A model generated the notes under the pieces. The model worked only from the letters and a program-made list of their open reading frames with translations. It was not told where the DNA came from and searched no databases. The position numbers and the translations under genes were made by a program. Shown here in pieces: positions 44,057-53,785 of a stretch of 64,000 nt of DNA. Origin of the DNA: DASUAS01 sp963756895 (GTDB lineage Bacteria; Actinomycetota; Acidimicrobiia; IMCC26256; DASPTH01); contig CAVWPI010000011.1 in the NCBI GenBank assembly GCA_963756895.1, forward strand, positions 496,001 through 560,000. Direction: 5' to 3'. Position 1 is the stretch's first letter. Each line of letters starts with the position of its first letter.

Positions 44057-45199
44057 GTGGAGTTCGGTGTCTTCGTCGGCATGTACCACCCGAACCACCG
44101 TCGCGAGGCGGGAGAGACCGAGCAGGACGTGCTCCGGGCCGAGCTCGATGTCGTCCAGGCGGCCGATCGCTCGGGCTTCAAGTACGTCTGGGTGACCGAG
44201 CACCACTTCCTCGACGAGTACTCGCACCTGTCGGCGAACGAGGCGTGGATGGCGTACGCGCTCGCGATCACCGATCGCATCCACATCGGCTCCGGAATCA
44301 TCAACATCACGCCGCCTGTGTGCCATCCGGCGCGCGTGGCCGAGAAGGTGGCGATGCTCGACCAGCTCGCGCCGGGACGCTTCGAGTTCGGCACCGGGCG
44401 CGGGTCGTCGTCGGTGGAGGTCCTCGGCTTCGGCATCGACTCGATGGACACGACCCGCGACATGTACGACGAGGCGCTCCCCGAGATCGTCAAGATGATG
44501 GGTCCCGACGAGTACGGGCCCTACGACGGCCAGTTCTTCTCGCTGCCGCGCCGCCAGGTGCTGCCGAAGCCGGTGACGCTGCCGCACCCGCCGATCTGGG
44601 TGGCGGCGGGCTCGCCGGGCACGTTCGAGAAGGCCGCCCGCATGGGCATCGGCGTGCTGTGCTTCAGCTTCGCCGGCGCCGAGGCGCTGAAGCCGCTGAT
44701 CGACATCTACAAGACGACGATCGAGGACGCCGATCCCGTCGGCGGGTACGTGAACAACAACGTCATGGTCACGACCGCGATGATGTGCATGGAGGACGGC
44801 GACCGCGCCCGCGAGGTGTTCCGCAACACGCAGAGCGACTACCACACGTCGCTGGTCGCGAAGTACCTCGACTCGTTCCCGCAGACCGCCGGCATCGACA
44901 AGGTGCCGACGCTGAAGCCGCCGGTCCCGCTCGAGTACGTGAACCGGGCCATCGAAGCGCGTGCGGTCGCGGTGGGGACGCCGGAGGAGGCGATCAACAC
45001 CATGCGCGTGTACGAGGAGATCGGCGCCGACCAGGTGTCGTTCGGGGTGCTGTCCGACGACACGCCGTTCGACGCCGCGATCGAGTCGGTGGAGACGTTC
45101 GGCAAGTACGTGCTGCCCGAGTTCGACCAGGACCCGGTGTGCTCGACCACGCGCCAGCGCGAGGCGCAGGTGGGCGCAGCGACCGCCCAGGGCCGCTGA
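44057..45199 (+). CDS. LLM-class flavin- or F420-dependent oxidoreductase
   Basis: Intact 380-residue luciferase-like protein. EFGVFVGMYHP, GFKYVWVTEHHFLDEYSHLSANE, RIHIGSGIINITPPVCHPARVAEKVAMLDQL, FEFGTGRGSSSVEVLGF. The EHHFLDEYS and CHPARVAE motifs are typical of bacterial luciferase-like and LLM monooxygenases; FMN versus F420 cannot be told. GTG 44057 follows AAGAGGAG. Its stop overlaps the next SDR (TGATG). Confidence 0.85.
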   Translation: MEFGVFVGMYHPNHRREAGETEQDVLRAELDVVQAADRSGFKYVWVTEHHFLDEYSHLSANEAWMAYALAITDRIHIGSGIINITPPVCHPARVAEKVAMLDQLAPGRFEFGTGRGSSSVEVLGFGIDSMDTTRDMYDEALPEIVKMMGPDEYGPYDGQFFSLPRRQVLPKPVTLPHPPIWVAAGSPGTFEKAARMGIGVLCFSFAGAEALKPLIDIYKTTIEDADPVGGYVNNNVMVTTAMMCMEDGDRAREVFRNTQSDYHTSLVAKYLDSFPQTAGIDKVPTLKPPVPLEYVNRAIEARAVAVGTPEEAINTMRVYEEIGADQVSFGVLSDDTPFDAAIESVETFGKYVLPEFDQDPVCSTTRQREAQVGAATAQGR

Positions 45200-45961
45200 T
45201 GGCGATCACCATCGACCTCTCCGGTCAGGTGGTACTGGTCACCGGGGGCACCAAGGGCGTCGGACGAGGGATCGCGCAGCGGCTGGCCGACGCCGGTGCC
45301 GGCGTCGCGGTCTGCTCGCGTCGCGAGCCCGACGATGCGCTGCCCGAGGGTTGGTCGTGGTTCGGTGTCGACCTGCGCGACGGCGAGGCCGCGTGGGCGA
45401 TGGTCGACCAGGTGGTGGAGCGCCTCGGCCGAGTCGACGTGCTGGTGAACAACGCCGGTGGCGCACCCCCGGCCGACTCCACCACCGCCACGCCCCGCTT
45501 CACCGAGCGCATCATCGCCCTCAACCTGTTCGCGGCGATCTTCTGCTCACAGCGTGCGAACCACTGGATGCAGCAACAGGACACCGGCGGCTCGATCGTC
45601 AACATCGGCAGCGTCAGCGGCCAGCGACCCACGCCCCAGACCGCGGCGTACGGCGCGGCCAAGGCGGGGCTGGTCAACTTCACCCAGACCACCGCGGTGG
45701 AGTGGGCGCCCAAGGTGCGGGTGAACCACGTGATGGCCGGGATGGTGCGCACCGAGCAGTCGCACCTGTTCTACGGCGACGACGAGGGCATCGCCAAGGT
45801 CGGCTCGACCGTGCCGCTCGGTCGCATCGCCAACCCGTCGGACATCGGCGACGCCTGCGTGTTCCTCGCCTCGCCCCTCGCGCGCGTACGTGAGCGGCGC
45901 CAACCTCGCCGTTCACGGAGGCGGCGAACCCCCGCCCTACCTCGACGTCTCCGCGCTCTGA
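45199..45961 (+). CDS. SDR-family oxidoreductase, frameshifted near the end
   Basis: SDR of about 253 residues: VTGGTKGVGRGIAQRL, NNAGGAPPAD, Ser in NIGSVSGQRP, Tyr-Lys in YGAAKAGL and AYVSGANLAVHGGGE after a shift near 45882 (an extra C or G in GCGCGCG). It ends PPPYLDVSAL at 45961. It closes the rightward operon that starts at the DUF35 genes and faces the hydrolase gene across a hairpin. Confidence 0.8.
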
Positions 45962-45973
45962 CCCGCGCGGTCA
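45959..45973. terminator. Candidate bidirectional terminator between convergent genes
   Basis: TGACC-cgcgc-GGTCA, 5-base arms formed by the two stop codons plus two bases each. No T tract. Confidence 0.35.
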
Positions 45974-46822
45974 GCCGAGCGTCGAACTCGCCCACTCCGC
46001 GAGCTGCGGTGCCAGGAGCGGCCAGCGTTCGAACCCCTGCCAACGACCGGCGGCGCGGTCGATCCACTCGGTGTCGGGCCACGGCGGTTCGACCAGCTGC
46101 GCGTTCGGCAGCAGCTCGGCCACCTGCTCGGACGTCTCGCGAGGATGGTTGGGATCGGACGCGCCGCTCCGGAACACGAGCGCGGGGATCGCGAGCGCGC
46201 GCGCTTCGTCGTCGGGCAGGCCCGGGACGAGCTCACCGCCGCAGCTGCAGTAGGCCTCCATCCATCGCTCCATCGTGGCGACGAACTCCTTCGGATCCTG
46301 GGCCAGCAGGAGGTCGCGATTCGGCGGATGCCGGGTGAACGTCTCTTCGAAGCTCGGAATGGCCATCACCGCTTCCAGGCCGTCGTTCCACACCGCCGGC
46401 ACCGCGGGCGCGCAGTAGTAGGAGGCCAGCGACAGCAGGCCGTACACGCCGCCACTGATCCACCAGACGGCGACCGCGCGGGCGACATCACGATGCCGGT
46501 TCGCGGCCAGGAGCGAGACACGCGCGCCGCCCGACCCGCCGATGATCACCGCCGGCGTCAGGTCGAGCTTCCGGAGCAGCCCGGCGAGGACATCGGCCTG
46601 CATCTCCGACTCCGAGTCGCCCCGGAAGCACACGTCGGACTCGCCGCAGTTCGGGCGGTCCCAGACGAGGACGCGGTTGCCGCGTTCCGCCAACGCGACG
46701 GCGAGCTCGCGGACGCCGGAATAGTCTTTGCTGTAGCGACCTCCTGGCGTCAGCACCCACGGCCGCCCCTCGCCCACGATCTCGTAGGCGATCGACACTC
46801 CGTCGACGTCGGTCCTGGGCAT
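45971..46822 (-). CDS. Alpha/beta hydrolase
   Basis: Alpha/beta hydrolase of 283 residues: VLTPGGRYSKDYSGVREL, VLVWDRPNCGESDV and nucleophile elbow GGSGGARV with Ser97. An acid residue is likely in VFRSGASDPNHPRETSEQ, where His of NHP may be relevant; no canonical late His was identified. This organisation resembles C-C bond and ester hydrolases of aromatic and terpene catabolism. It is 7 bases downstream of the amidohydrolase gene. Confidence 0.78.
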   Translation of the reverse strand: MPRTDVDGVSIAYEIVGEGRPWVLTPGGRYSKDYSGVRELAVALAERGNRVLVWDRPNCGESDVCFRGDSESEMQADVLAGLLRKLDLTPAVIIGGSGGARVSLLAANRHRDVARAVAVWWISGGVYGLLSLASYYCAPAVPAVWNDGLEAVMAIPSFEETFTRHPPNRDLLLAQDPKEFVATMERWMEAYCSCGGELVPGLPDDEARALAIPALVFRSGASDPNHPRETSEQVAELLPNAQLVEPPWPDTEWIDRAAGRWQGFERWPLLAPQLAEWASSTLG

Positions 46823-46829
46823 CGGTTGC

Positions 46830-48010
46830 TCAGTCGGCGAGGCGGTAGAGCTCGATGGCGGTGTCGCCCATCACCTTGCGCTGCGTCTCGGGACGCAGCG
46901 CGGCGATCTTCTCCTCCACCGCCGCGAGGGGACTCGGGTACAGGCACGTGGGGTGAGGCCAGTCGGTCTCGAACATGATGTTGTCCTCGCCGACGGAGTC
47001 GATGAGGTGCTGCAGGCCGCCGCGGCCCTTCTCGAACCAGAGCGTGGCGTACCAGTTGTCGCGGAAGTACTCCGACGGCAGCTTCTTCAGCTTCTTCGCG
47101 TACTCGGCGCGTTCTCCTCGAGCTCGTAGTCCATCGCCTCGAGCATGAAGGGGATCCAGCCCACGCCGCTCTCGACGGACACCATCTTCAGATCCGGGTG
47201 ACGGTCGAACATCCCCGAGTACGCGCTGTTGAGGAGGACCCGCGAGTTGTTCTGGAACAGGGACGCGCCACCGATGGCGGGTTTGACGTACTCGTCCTGG
47301 CTCGGCCAGTACGTGGTGCCGAAGTAATTGAGCGACGTCTGGCTGGCGCCGATGTGGAAGTGCACCGGAAGTCGGAGCTCTTCGCAGACGTCCCAGAAGG
47401 GATCCCACTCGGGGCTGCCGAGGTCGGGTGATCCCGAGTCCTGCGGGTCCGAGGTCATGTTCACACCGCGGTATCCCATCGCCGCGCAGCGCTTCGCCTC
47501 GCGCACGCACTCCTCGATGCTCCACGCCGGCATGATCGGCATGGGGACGAGGCGGTTGTTCGACGCCTCCTGCGTCTCGGCCAACGCGTCGTTGTACAAC
47601 TGGACGCACAGCAGCACGAGCTCGTGGTCCCGCACCGTGTTCACGAGGTTCTGTCCACCCAGACCGATCGAGTTGGGGTAGATCACCTGGAAGTCGATGT
47701 CGAACTCGTCCATGATCTCGAGGCGCGCCGCGGGATCCCACGCCGAGCGGTGGACGTCGTCGATGCCCCACGATCCGCCCTGCGAGTCGGTCCACGGATG
47801 CTTGTTGCCCTCGAGGTCGATGGTGCCACCGGAGCCGGCCTTGCCGAACGTGTGGCCGTCGAGGACCCACATATCCGTCCCGTCGATCTTCTCGACGTGC
47901 GGCACCTTGTCCTCGAAGCCCTTCGGCGCTCGCGAGGTGAACAGGTCGTGCCGCTCGGTCATGTGCGCGTCGGCATCGACGATGCGAACGCCTTCGGCCA
48001 GCTTCGCCAT
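46830..48010 (-). CDS. Amidohydrolase family 2 protein, frameshifted
   Basis: TIM-barrel amidohydrolase-2 protein of about 394 residues. IVDADAHMTERHDLF is the N-terminal metal motif in the DxDxHxxE form, LPVHFHIGASQTSLNYFGTTYW a middle barrel strand, and MFETDWPHPTCLYPSPLAAVEEKI the C-terminal strand with Asp and His. A shift near 47115 breaks the chain after ELEEN; the rest AEYAKKLKKLPSEYFRDNW follows in another frame. ATG 48010 is preceded by AAGGAG. Such proteins act as decarboxylases or hydrolases on carboxylated rings. It probably forms an operon with the following hydrolase. Confidence 0.8.
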
Positions 48011-48156
48011 CGCTCGCTCCTTCTCCGAGAGCAGTCCACCGAACGGGTCGAGCCTAGGTCCGGTCGCGCCGAAGCCCGGTCGCGAAGGTGTCGCCTCCCG
48101 CCGATGTTCGTAGGATTGCGTCGCGCCGGATCGACCGGTGCGGAAGGAGGGTCGTC

Positions 48157-49253
48157 GTGAGCAACCTGGGTTTGCAGCGCGGGACCGTGGCACTCCGCTC
48201 GTCGGGGCCGATCGCGTTCGGTCCGACCGGAGTGCTCTTCGTCGCCGACAACGCGACCGCCACCGTCCACGCGATCGAGGTCGGCGACGTGGGCGACGCG
48301 TCAGGCGCGCAGCCGTTCGATCTCGAACACGTCGACGAACATGTGGCTTCCTACCTCGGGGCCGCGGTGGGCGACGTGGCGATCAATGACCTCGCCGTTC
48401 ACCCGGCGACCCACAACGTGTACCTGTCGGTGCAGCGCGGCCACGGCAACGACGCGGCGCGGTGCTCGTACGCATCGATCACCTCGACGGCTCGGTGAGC
48501 GACGTCGACCTCACCGACGTCGCCACGGCGTCGGTGACGCTCGACGACGCCCCCGACGATGCCGATGAACGCAGCGACGTCACGCTCCCCACCGACGGCA
48601 GCGGCGAGGAGCTCACGTTCGGTGACCGCACCATCCGCATCCTCAAGCGCCCGATCCGCATGGCGACCGTCACCGACCTCGCCTACGTCGAGGGCGCGTT
48701 GCTGGTGGCCGGGCTGTCGAACGAGGAGTTCGCGTCGAAACTGCGTCGTATCCCGTTTCCGTTCGGGAGCGACGTCGCCACCAACAACCTCGAGATCTTC
48801 CACGTGTCGCACGGGCAATGGGAGACCGCTGCACCGATCCGCACCTTCGTGCCCTACGAGGGCGGACGCAGCGTCCTCGCGAGCTACACGTGCACGCCCG
48901 TCGTGCACTTCTCGCTCGACGACGTCGAACCCCAGACGAAGGTCGTCGGTCGCACGGTCGCCGAGCTCGGCGCGATGAACCAGCCGCTCGACATGGTGTC
49001 GTGCATCATCGGTGGCGAAGAGCACGTGCTGGTGGCCAACAGCTCGCACGGGTTGATCAAGATCGCGACCCGCGACATCGACAACCAGCCTGCACTCACC
49101 GAGCCGAAGGAGCCGATCGGCGTGCCCCGCGAGGTCGAGGACCTCCAGGGCATCGTCAAGCTCGAGAACCTCGGCGGCACCCACGTCCTTGCGCTCCAGG
49201 TCGACGACGCCGGCGGCAGGCACCTGCGCTCGCTGAAGACGGCATCGCTGTAG
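48157..49253 (+). CDS. Beta-propeller-like protein of unknown function, frameshifted
   Basis: About 364 residues, beta-rich, with repeated phrases of YVTN/NHL-like propellers: GPIAFGPTGVLFVADNATATVHAIE, DLAVHPATHNVYLSVQRGHGND, DLAYVEGALLVAGLSNEEF, VVHFSLDDV, EDLQGIVKLENLGGTHVLAL. No signal peptide is visible. A shift near 48458 links GHGNDAA to VLVRIDHLDGS. GGAAGGAGG precedes GTG 48157, and TAGGAT at 48111-48116 may be a leadered promoter. Function unknown; it sits next to an Ig-like protein with no known partner. Confidence 0.6.
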
Positions 49254-49271
49254 CGACTGCCGGAGGTCGTC

Positions 49272-50267
49272 GTGACCCACGTGTCGTGGTCGACCTGTGA
49301 GGACTCCGTGTGCTTGCGCATCCGTGGCGGGGCGACGGCGACGGTCGTCGCCGTCCGCCCTTCGTCACGCGGTGTGCAGTCGAGGCCCGCGACCGCGGGT
49401 CGTCTCGTCGCTGACGGCGACGACGTCTGCTTCCTACCCCGGTTCCCGTTCCTCGCCGCCACGGAGTACGAGGTGGAGGTCGACGGCGCCGTGGTCGGCA
49501 CCGCGACCTTCGCAGAGCGTTCAGTGTCACCACCGACGACGGACGTCGTCGCGATCCGCCCCTCGTCCGTCACGGTTCCACGCAACCTGCTGCGTTGCTA
49601 CGTGGAATTCTCGGCGCCGATGCGACAGGCGGGGGCGGCACACGTCCGGTTGATCGACGCCGAGGGCGCGCCGCTCGTCGGTGCCTTGCTGGCGAGCGAG
49701 TACGAGTTGTGGGATCGCGATCGGCGGCGGCTCACCGTGTTGCTCGACCCCGCGCGCATCAAGCGCGGCCTCGCGACCCATCGGACGATCGGGTATCCCC
49801 TGCGGGAGCACACATCGGTGACGCTGGTCGTCGACGCGGAGTTTCCCGACGCATCCGGTCGGCCCCTCCGCACCGGTGCGACGCGAACCTGGGAGGTGGT
49901 GGGGGACGAGCGCCGTCGCGTCACGCCGACGTCCTGGTCGCTCACACCGGGAACGACGGGGACGACGGAACCGCTGACGGTCGACTTCGACCGCCCGCTC
50001 GATCACGGCCTCGTGGCACGTTGTCTCCACGTGGTCAGCGCGGCCGGCCGGGTCGGTGGTTGGACCACCGTCGGACACCACGAGCGCTCGTGGGCGTTCA
50101 CGCCCGCGTCTCCGTGGCTGGATGTGCCGTACCGGCTGGTGGTCGACCCGGTGCTCGAAGACGTCGCGGGCAACTCGGTGCAACGGGTCTTCGACCGCGA
50201 CCTCTCGAACGCCGAGGACGCGCCGCGTGACGGCGGGCCGGTGGAGCTGCCGTTCCACCCGGGGTGA
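49272..50267 (+). CDS. Ig-like-domain protein of unknown function
   Basis: Intact 331-residue beta-rich protein. Three segments look like Ig/Big-type sandwiches: EYEVEVDGAVVGTATF, PRNLLRCYVEFSAPMRQAGAAHVRLID (resembling the SbsA Ig-like fold), and TEPLTVDFDRPLDHGLVARCLHVVSAAG followed by DPVLEDVAGNSVQRVFDRDL. No signal peptide or anchor is visible. It starts 18 bases after the propeller gene, so the two are probably cotranscribed. Confidence 0.6.
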   Translation: MTHVSWSTCEDSVCLRIRGGATATVVAVRPSSRGVQSRPATAGRLVADGDDVCFLPRFPFLAATEYEVEVDGAVVGTATFAERSVSPPTTDVVAIRPSSVTVPRNLLRCYVEFSAPMRQAGAAHVRLIDAEGAPLVGALLASEYELWDRDRRRLTVLLDPARIKRGLATHRTIGYPLREHTSVTLVVDAEFPDASGRPLRTGATRTWEVVGDERRRVTPTSWSLTPGTTGTTEPLTVDFDRPLDHGLVARCLHVVSAAGRVGGWTTVGHHERSWAFTPASPWLDVPYRLVVDPVLEDVAGNSVQRVFDRDLSNAEDAPRDGGPVELPFHPG

Positions 50268-50346
50268 CCCGCGGGCGACCCGACGGGTGCCGTTGCGCCG
50301 CAGGGTGGGAGGTGGGAGGCTTCCGATCTCAACGCGGGAGGGCCCG

Positions 50347-51353
50347 ATGGTACGGAGATCGCTTGGTGCCTGCGCGCTCGTCGCAGTCGTGTTCGCGGTC
50401 TTTGCCGCACCAGCCCACGCAGGACGAGATGGATCTGCCCGCGGCGATCGACGCATCAGCGTCAGCGGCGCAGTCGTGGTCACGTCCGACGAGGTGGTCG
50501 ACGGTTCCGTCGTGTCCTTCGACGGGTCGGTCACGGTCGACGGCACCGTCGACGGCAACGTCTTCGTCGCTGACGGTCAGGTCGTCATTCGCGGGCGCGT
50601 CACCGGTGGCGTCCTCGTCGCGCACGGCGACGTGCTGATCACGGGCAACGTCGGCGACGACGTCATCGCACTCGACGGTCGCATCACGACTCGCGACGGC
50701 GCCCGCGTGGACGGCGACGTCAAATCGCGGAGGGAGCCGGACGTCGCACCGGGCACGGTGACCGGGGACGTCAAGAAGCTCAACATCCAGAACCTGTACA
50801 GCGGGATCCTGTTCGTGTTCCTCGTCTACCTCTGGATCGCGGTCACGCTGTCGGTCGCGCTGCTCGGGCTCCTGTTCGTCCTCCTGTTCCCCGCGCAGCA
50901 GATGCCTCGGCGGCGGCCGGACGGAGGTTCTGGCCCACGGTCGGCTGGGGCGCGCTGGTCGGCATCGTCGGACCGATCCTCGCGGTCCTGGTGCTCGTCA
51001 CCATCGTCGGCATCCCGTTCGGTCTCGGGATGCTCTCGGCCCTCAACGTCCTCGCGCCCCTCGGATACGTCGCGAGCTCGCTCATCCTCGGCCGCCTCAT
51101 GGTCAAGGGCACGAGCACCGGTGCGCGCATCGGCGCGTTCTTCGCCGGCTTCGGGATCCTGCGCGCCGTCGCGCTGCTCCCGGGCATCGGAGTCATCGCG
51201 TGGTTCCTGGTGTGCATCTACGGGTTGGGCGCGCTGACCCAGGCGGCCTGGCGGGCGGGGCGAGTGGCTCCCGCATCGCCATCGCCCGCCGCGCCCAAGC
51301 CGTCGCCCGAGCCCCCGCCCGAGCGGCCGCCTGCGCCCGCAACCGCACCCTGA
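50347..51353 (+). CDS. Secreted/membrane bactofilin-like (polymer-forming) protein, frameshifted
   Basis: Signal peptide (LGACALVAVVFAVFAAPAHA), then a repetitive beta-helix-like region built on DGSV and DGNV repeats (SFDGSVTVDGTVDGNVFVAD, GRVTGGVLVAHGDVLITGNVGDDV), then several transmembrane helices (YSGILFVFLVYLWIAV and LGLLFVLLFP), and after a shift near 50910 ALVGIVGPILAVLVLVTIVGIPFGLGML. The tail is Pro/Ala-rich. Bactofilin domains polymerise; here the domain is outside the membrane, so a surface scaffold or envelope role is plausible. GGGAGGG precedes ATG 50347. Confidence 0.7.
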
Positions 51354-51362
51354 GGCCAGCCA

Positions 51363-52046
51363 CTATGCGCTGGGGGTGATGGCCGCCGCACCTGTGCCGC
51401 GGTCGATGGTGTCGTCGCTGCGGCGCCAGAACACGAACTGCAGGTAGATGAACACGCTCACGACCGCGGCCCACGTGCACCACAGCGACGTCAGTCCTTC
51501 CGCCTGGATGACGGCGAAGGTCGCGACTGCGACGACATTGGCGATTCCGAACCACACGATCGCGCGGAAGCCCGAGAGCAATGGGGCCCCGCAGGTCGCG
51601 ACGACGTAGAGCACGGTCGCGAGACTGGCGTAGCGGCCGGCACCGCCGTACTGGATCGTGTGCTCGACCGCGTGGGCCGACACGTCGCCGCGCACGATCG
51701 CCGCCGCGAGGTACGCGCCGGCCATCGCTCCGATCACGACGAAGCCACTGATGAGGCGCCGACGCCGACCGGGCGGCTCGAGGATCATGATCGCAAGGGG
51801 CGCGAGGACTGGGAGCACGACCCAGGCGAAGGCCACGTAGAGATGGACCGCGACCCCGGTCGAACGGCTCGCGCCCGTGTCGAGGTCGCGCCAGACGAAG
51901 CCCTCGGCGATCTGGTGGAGCGCGAACGCGAGCGGCAGCACCGCCAGGGGGAGCTCACGCGGCCGGTCGACCTGCGCGAGCGTCGCGATCCCGATCGCGC
52001 CGATGACGGCTCCGCTCACGAAGTCCGCTTCGGCCGAGAAGCACAC
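51363..52046 (-). CDS. DUF6629-family membrane protein
   Basis: Integral membrane protein of 227 residues starting at GTG 52046 with CFSAEADFVSGAVIGAIG, the signature of DUF6629. About six hydrophobic helices follow, with FALHQIAEGFVWRDL as a conserved turn. Function unknown. It is divergent from the steroid-type operon, with a candidate operator in the 93-bp gap. Confidence 0.82.
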   Translation of the reverse strand: MCFSAEADFVSGAVIGAIGIATLAQVDRPRELPLAVLPLAFALHQIAEGFVWRDLDTGASRSTGVAVHLYVAFAWVVLPVLAPLAIMILEPPGRRRRLISGFVVIGAMAGAYLAAAIVRGDVSAHAVEHTIQYGGAGRYASLATVLYVVATCGAPLLSGFRAIVWFGIANVVAVATFAVIQAEGLTSLWCTWAAVVSVFIYLQFVFWRRSDDTIDRGTGAAAITPSA

Positions 52047-52101
52047 AGACTCGCCTCGTCTCCGTCGACGGTCACCGTAGTGGGCCGCACTTCCCTCGGA
52101 A

Positions 52102-52118
52102 TCTGACCCTTCGTCAGG
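52102..52118. promoter_or_regulatory. Inverted repeat upstream of the EchA20-type operon
   Basis: CTGAC-ccttc-GTCAG (with flanking T and G) lies 8-24 bases upstream of the -10 element, the right place for a repressor site. It does not match the KstR2 consensus I know. Confidence 0.45.
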
Positions 52119-52125
52119 TCGCCGG

Positions 52126-52131
52126 TAGGCT
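52126..52131 (+). promoter_or_regulatory. -10 element, leaderless, for the EchA20-type operon
   Basis: TAGGCT ends 8 bases before GTG 52140. Confidence 0.45.
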
Positions 52132-52139
52132 CCCGGGCC

Positions 52140-52901
52140 GTGGGGATCACGTGTGAGCGCGACGAACGGGGCATCGCCGAGGTCGTCGTCGACGTCCCGC
52201 CGGTCAACGCGTTGACGGTCGCGGGCTGGTTCGAGCTCGCCGACACCGTCACCGCTGCGGGCAAGGACCCCGAGACCCGCGTGGTCGTGCTGCGCAGTGA
52301 GGGCAAGGGCTTCAACGCCGGCGTCGACATCAAGGAGATGCAGAACACCGAGGGCTTCGCCGCCCTCATCGGCGCCAACAAGGGGTGCTTCGCCGCCTTC
52401 GCCGCGGTCTACGATTGCCCGGTCCCGTTGATCGCGGCGGTGAACGGCTTCTGCGTGGGCGGTGGGATCGGCCTGGCCGGCAACGCCGACATCGTGGTGG
52501 CGAGCGACGACGCCTTCTTCGGCCTCCCCGAGGTCGATCGGGGCGCCCTGGGCGCGGCCACGCACCTGGCCCGGCTGGTGCCCCAGCACAAGATGCGGGC
52601 GATGGTGTACACCGGCGCCACCGCCACCGCCGCCGAGCTGCACGCCTTCGGTTCGGTGCTGCAGGTCGTCCCTCGAGACCAACTGCGCGACGCCGCGCTC
52701 GCGGTTGCCGCGGACATCGCGGCGAAGTCGCCGACGGTGATGCGCGCGGCCAAGGAGAGCCTCAACGGCATCGACCTGTGGGACGTGAAGCGCTCCTACC
52801 GGTTCGAACAGGGGTTCACGTTCGAGCTCAACCTCTCCGGCGTCTCCGACGAGCTGCGCGACGCGTTCGTCGACAAGCGCGACGCCGACACGTCCAAGTA
52901 G
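52140..52901 (+). CDS. echA20: Crotonase-fold ring hydrolase, EchA20-like
   Basis: Crotonase of 253 residues. Oxyanion motifs are GKGFNAGVDIKEM (~56-68) and NGFCVGGGIGLAGNAD. Glu131 (GLPEVDRG) is at the second catalytic position, while Gly111 replaces the first. GANKGCFAAFAAVYD and the following IpdA, IpdB and IpdC homologues in the order of Rv3550-Rv3553 indicate EchA20, which opens ring D of a HIP-derived CoA intermediate in cholesterol breakdown. Assignment rests on gene order plus motifs. Confidence 0.83.
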   Translation: MGITCERDERGIAEVVVDVPPVNALTVAGWFELADTVTAAGKDPETRVVVLRSEGKGFNAGVDIKEMQNTEGFAALIGANKGCFAAFAAVYDCPVPLIAAVNGFCVGGGIGLAGNADIVVASDDAFFGLPEVDRGALGAATHLARLVPQHKMRAMVYTGATATAAELHAFGSVLQVVPRDQLRDAALAVAADIAAKSPTVMRAAKESLNGIDLWDVKRSYRFEQGFTFELNLSGVSDELRDAFVDKRDADTSK

Positions 52902-52936
52902 TCGTCGCTTCGCAAGAGGCAAGTAGTAGGAGCAGC

Positions 52937-53785
52937 GTGACCGACAAGCGCATGACCGAAGAGGACGTCGTCGCGGAACTGCGCGACGGCATGACCATCG
53001 GGATCGGAGGATGGGGATCGCGGCGCAAGCCGATGAGCATCATGCGCGCCATCGCCAACTCCGACCTGTCGGATCTCACCGTCGCCAGCTACGCGGGTCC
53101 CGACCTCGGCCTGCTCTGCGCGACGGGCAAGGTGAAGAAGGCGATCTACCCGTTCTGCTCGCTCGACTCCATTGCGCTCGAACCGCACTTCCGCAACGCG
53201 CGGCAGTCGGGTTCGGTGCAGACACTCGAGCTCGACGAGGGCATGTTCCTCCTCGGGTTGCAGGCGGCCGCGTGGCGGGTGCCGTTCATCCCGACACGCG
53301 TCGGCCTCGGCACCTTCGTCGTCGACCGTCAACCCGAGATCAAGACGGTGACGTCGCCCTATGACGACGGTGAGGAGCTCATCGCCGCGCCGGCGTTGAA
53401 CCTCGACGCGGCCATCATCCACATGCACCGCGGCGACGCGCGCGGCAACGGGCAGTACCTCAACGTCGATCCGTACATGGACAACCTCGTCGCGCTGGCC
53501 GCGCCGAGGTGCTTCATGAGCGTCGAGCAGGTCGTGCCGACCGAGGAGCTGGCGAGCAACGGCCCGGTGCAGACGCAGCTCATCAGCCGGCTCATGACCC
53601 ACGGGGTCGTCGAGGCATCGAAGGGCGCGCACTTCACCGAGTGCGTCCCCGACTACGGCCGCGACGAAGCGTTCCAGAAGGAGTACGCCGCCAGCGCCAA
53701 GGGCCCCGATGAGTGGGCGGCGTGGAAGCTGAAGTACCTCGACTGCGGCGACCACGCCGAGTACCGGAAGGTGGTCGGACTGTGA
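52937..53785 (+). CDS. ipdA: CoA-transferase-like ring hydrolase, alpha subunit (IpdA-like)
   Basis: Class I CoA-transferase-fold protein of 282 residues: MTIGIGGWGSRRKPMSIMRAI, AGPDLGLLCATGKVKKAIY, and LELDEGMFLLGLQAAAWRVPF, whose Glu101 probably matches the catalytic Glu of IpdA. In steroid degraders IpdAB acts as a hydrolase that opens ring C of COCHEA-CoA rather than transferring CoA. GTG 52937 follows TAGGAG. It overlaps IpdB by 4 bases. Confidence 0.85.
   Translation: MTDKRMTEEDVVAELRDGMTIGIGGWGSRRKPMSIMRAIANSDLSDLTVASYAGPDLGLLCATGKVKKAIYPFCSLDSIALEPHFRNARQSGSVQTLELDEGMFLLGLQAAAWRVPFIPTRVGLGTFVVDRQPEIKTVTSPYDDGEELIAAPALNLDAAIIHMHRGDARGNGQYLNVDPYMDNLVALAAPRCFMSVEQVVPTEELASNGPVQTQLISRLMTHGVVEASKGAHFTECVPDYGRDEAFQKEYAASAKGPDEWAAWKLKYLDCGDHAEYRKVVGL

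Noticed and set aside
52102..52118. KstR2 operator for the ipd-like operon
   Set aside because: The repeat CTGAC-N5-GTCAG does not resemble the KstR2 consensus I know, and no KstR2 gene is in the window.
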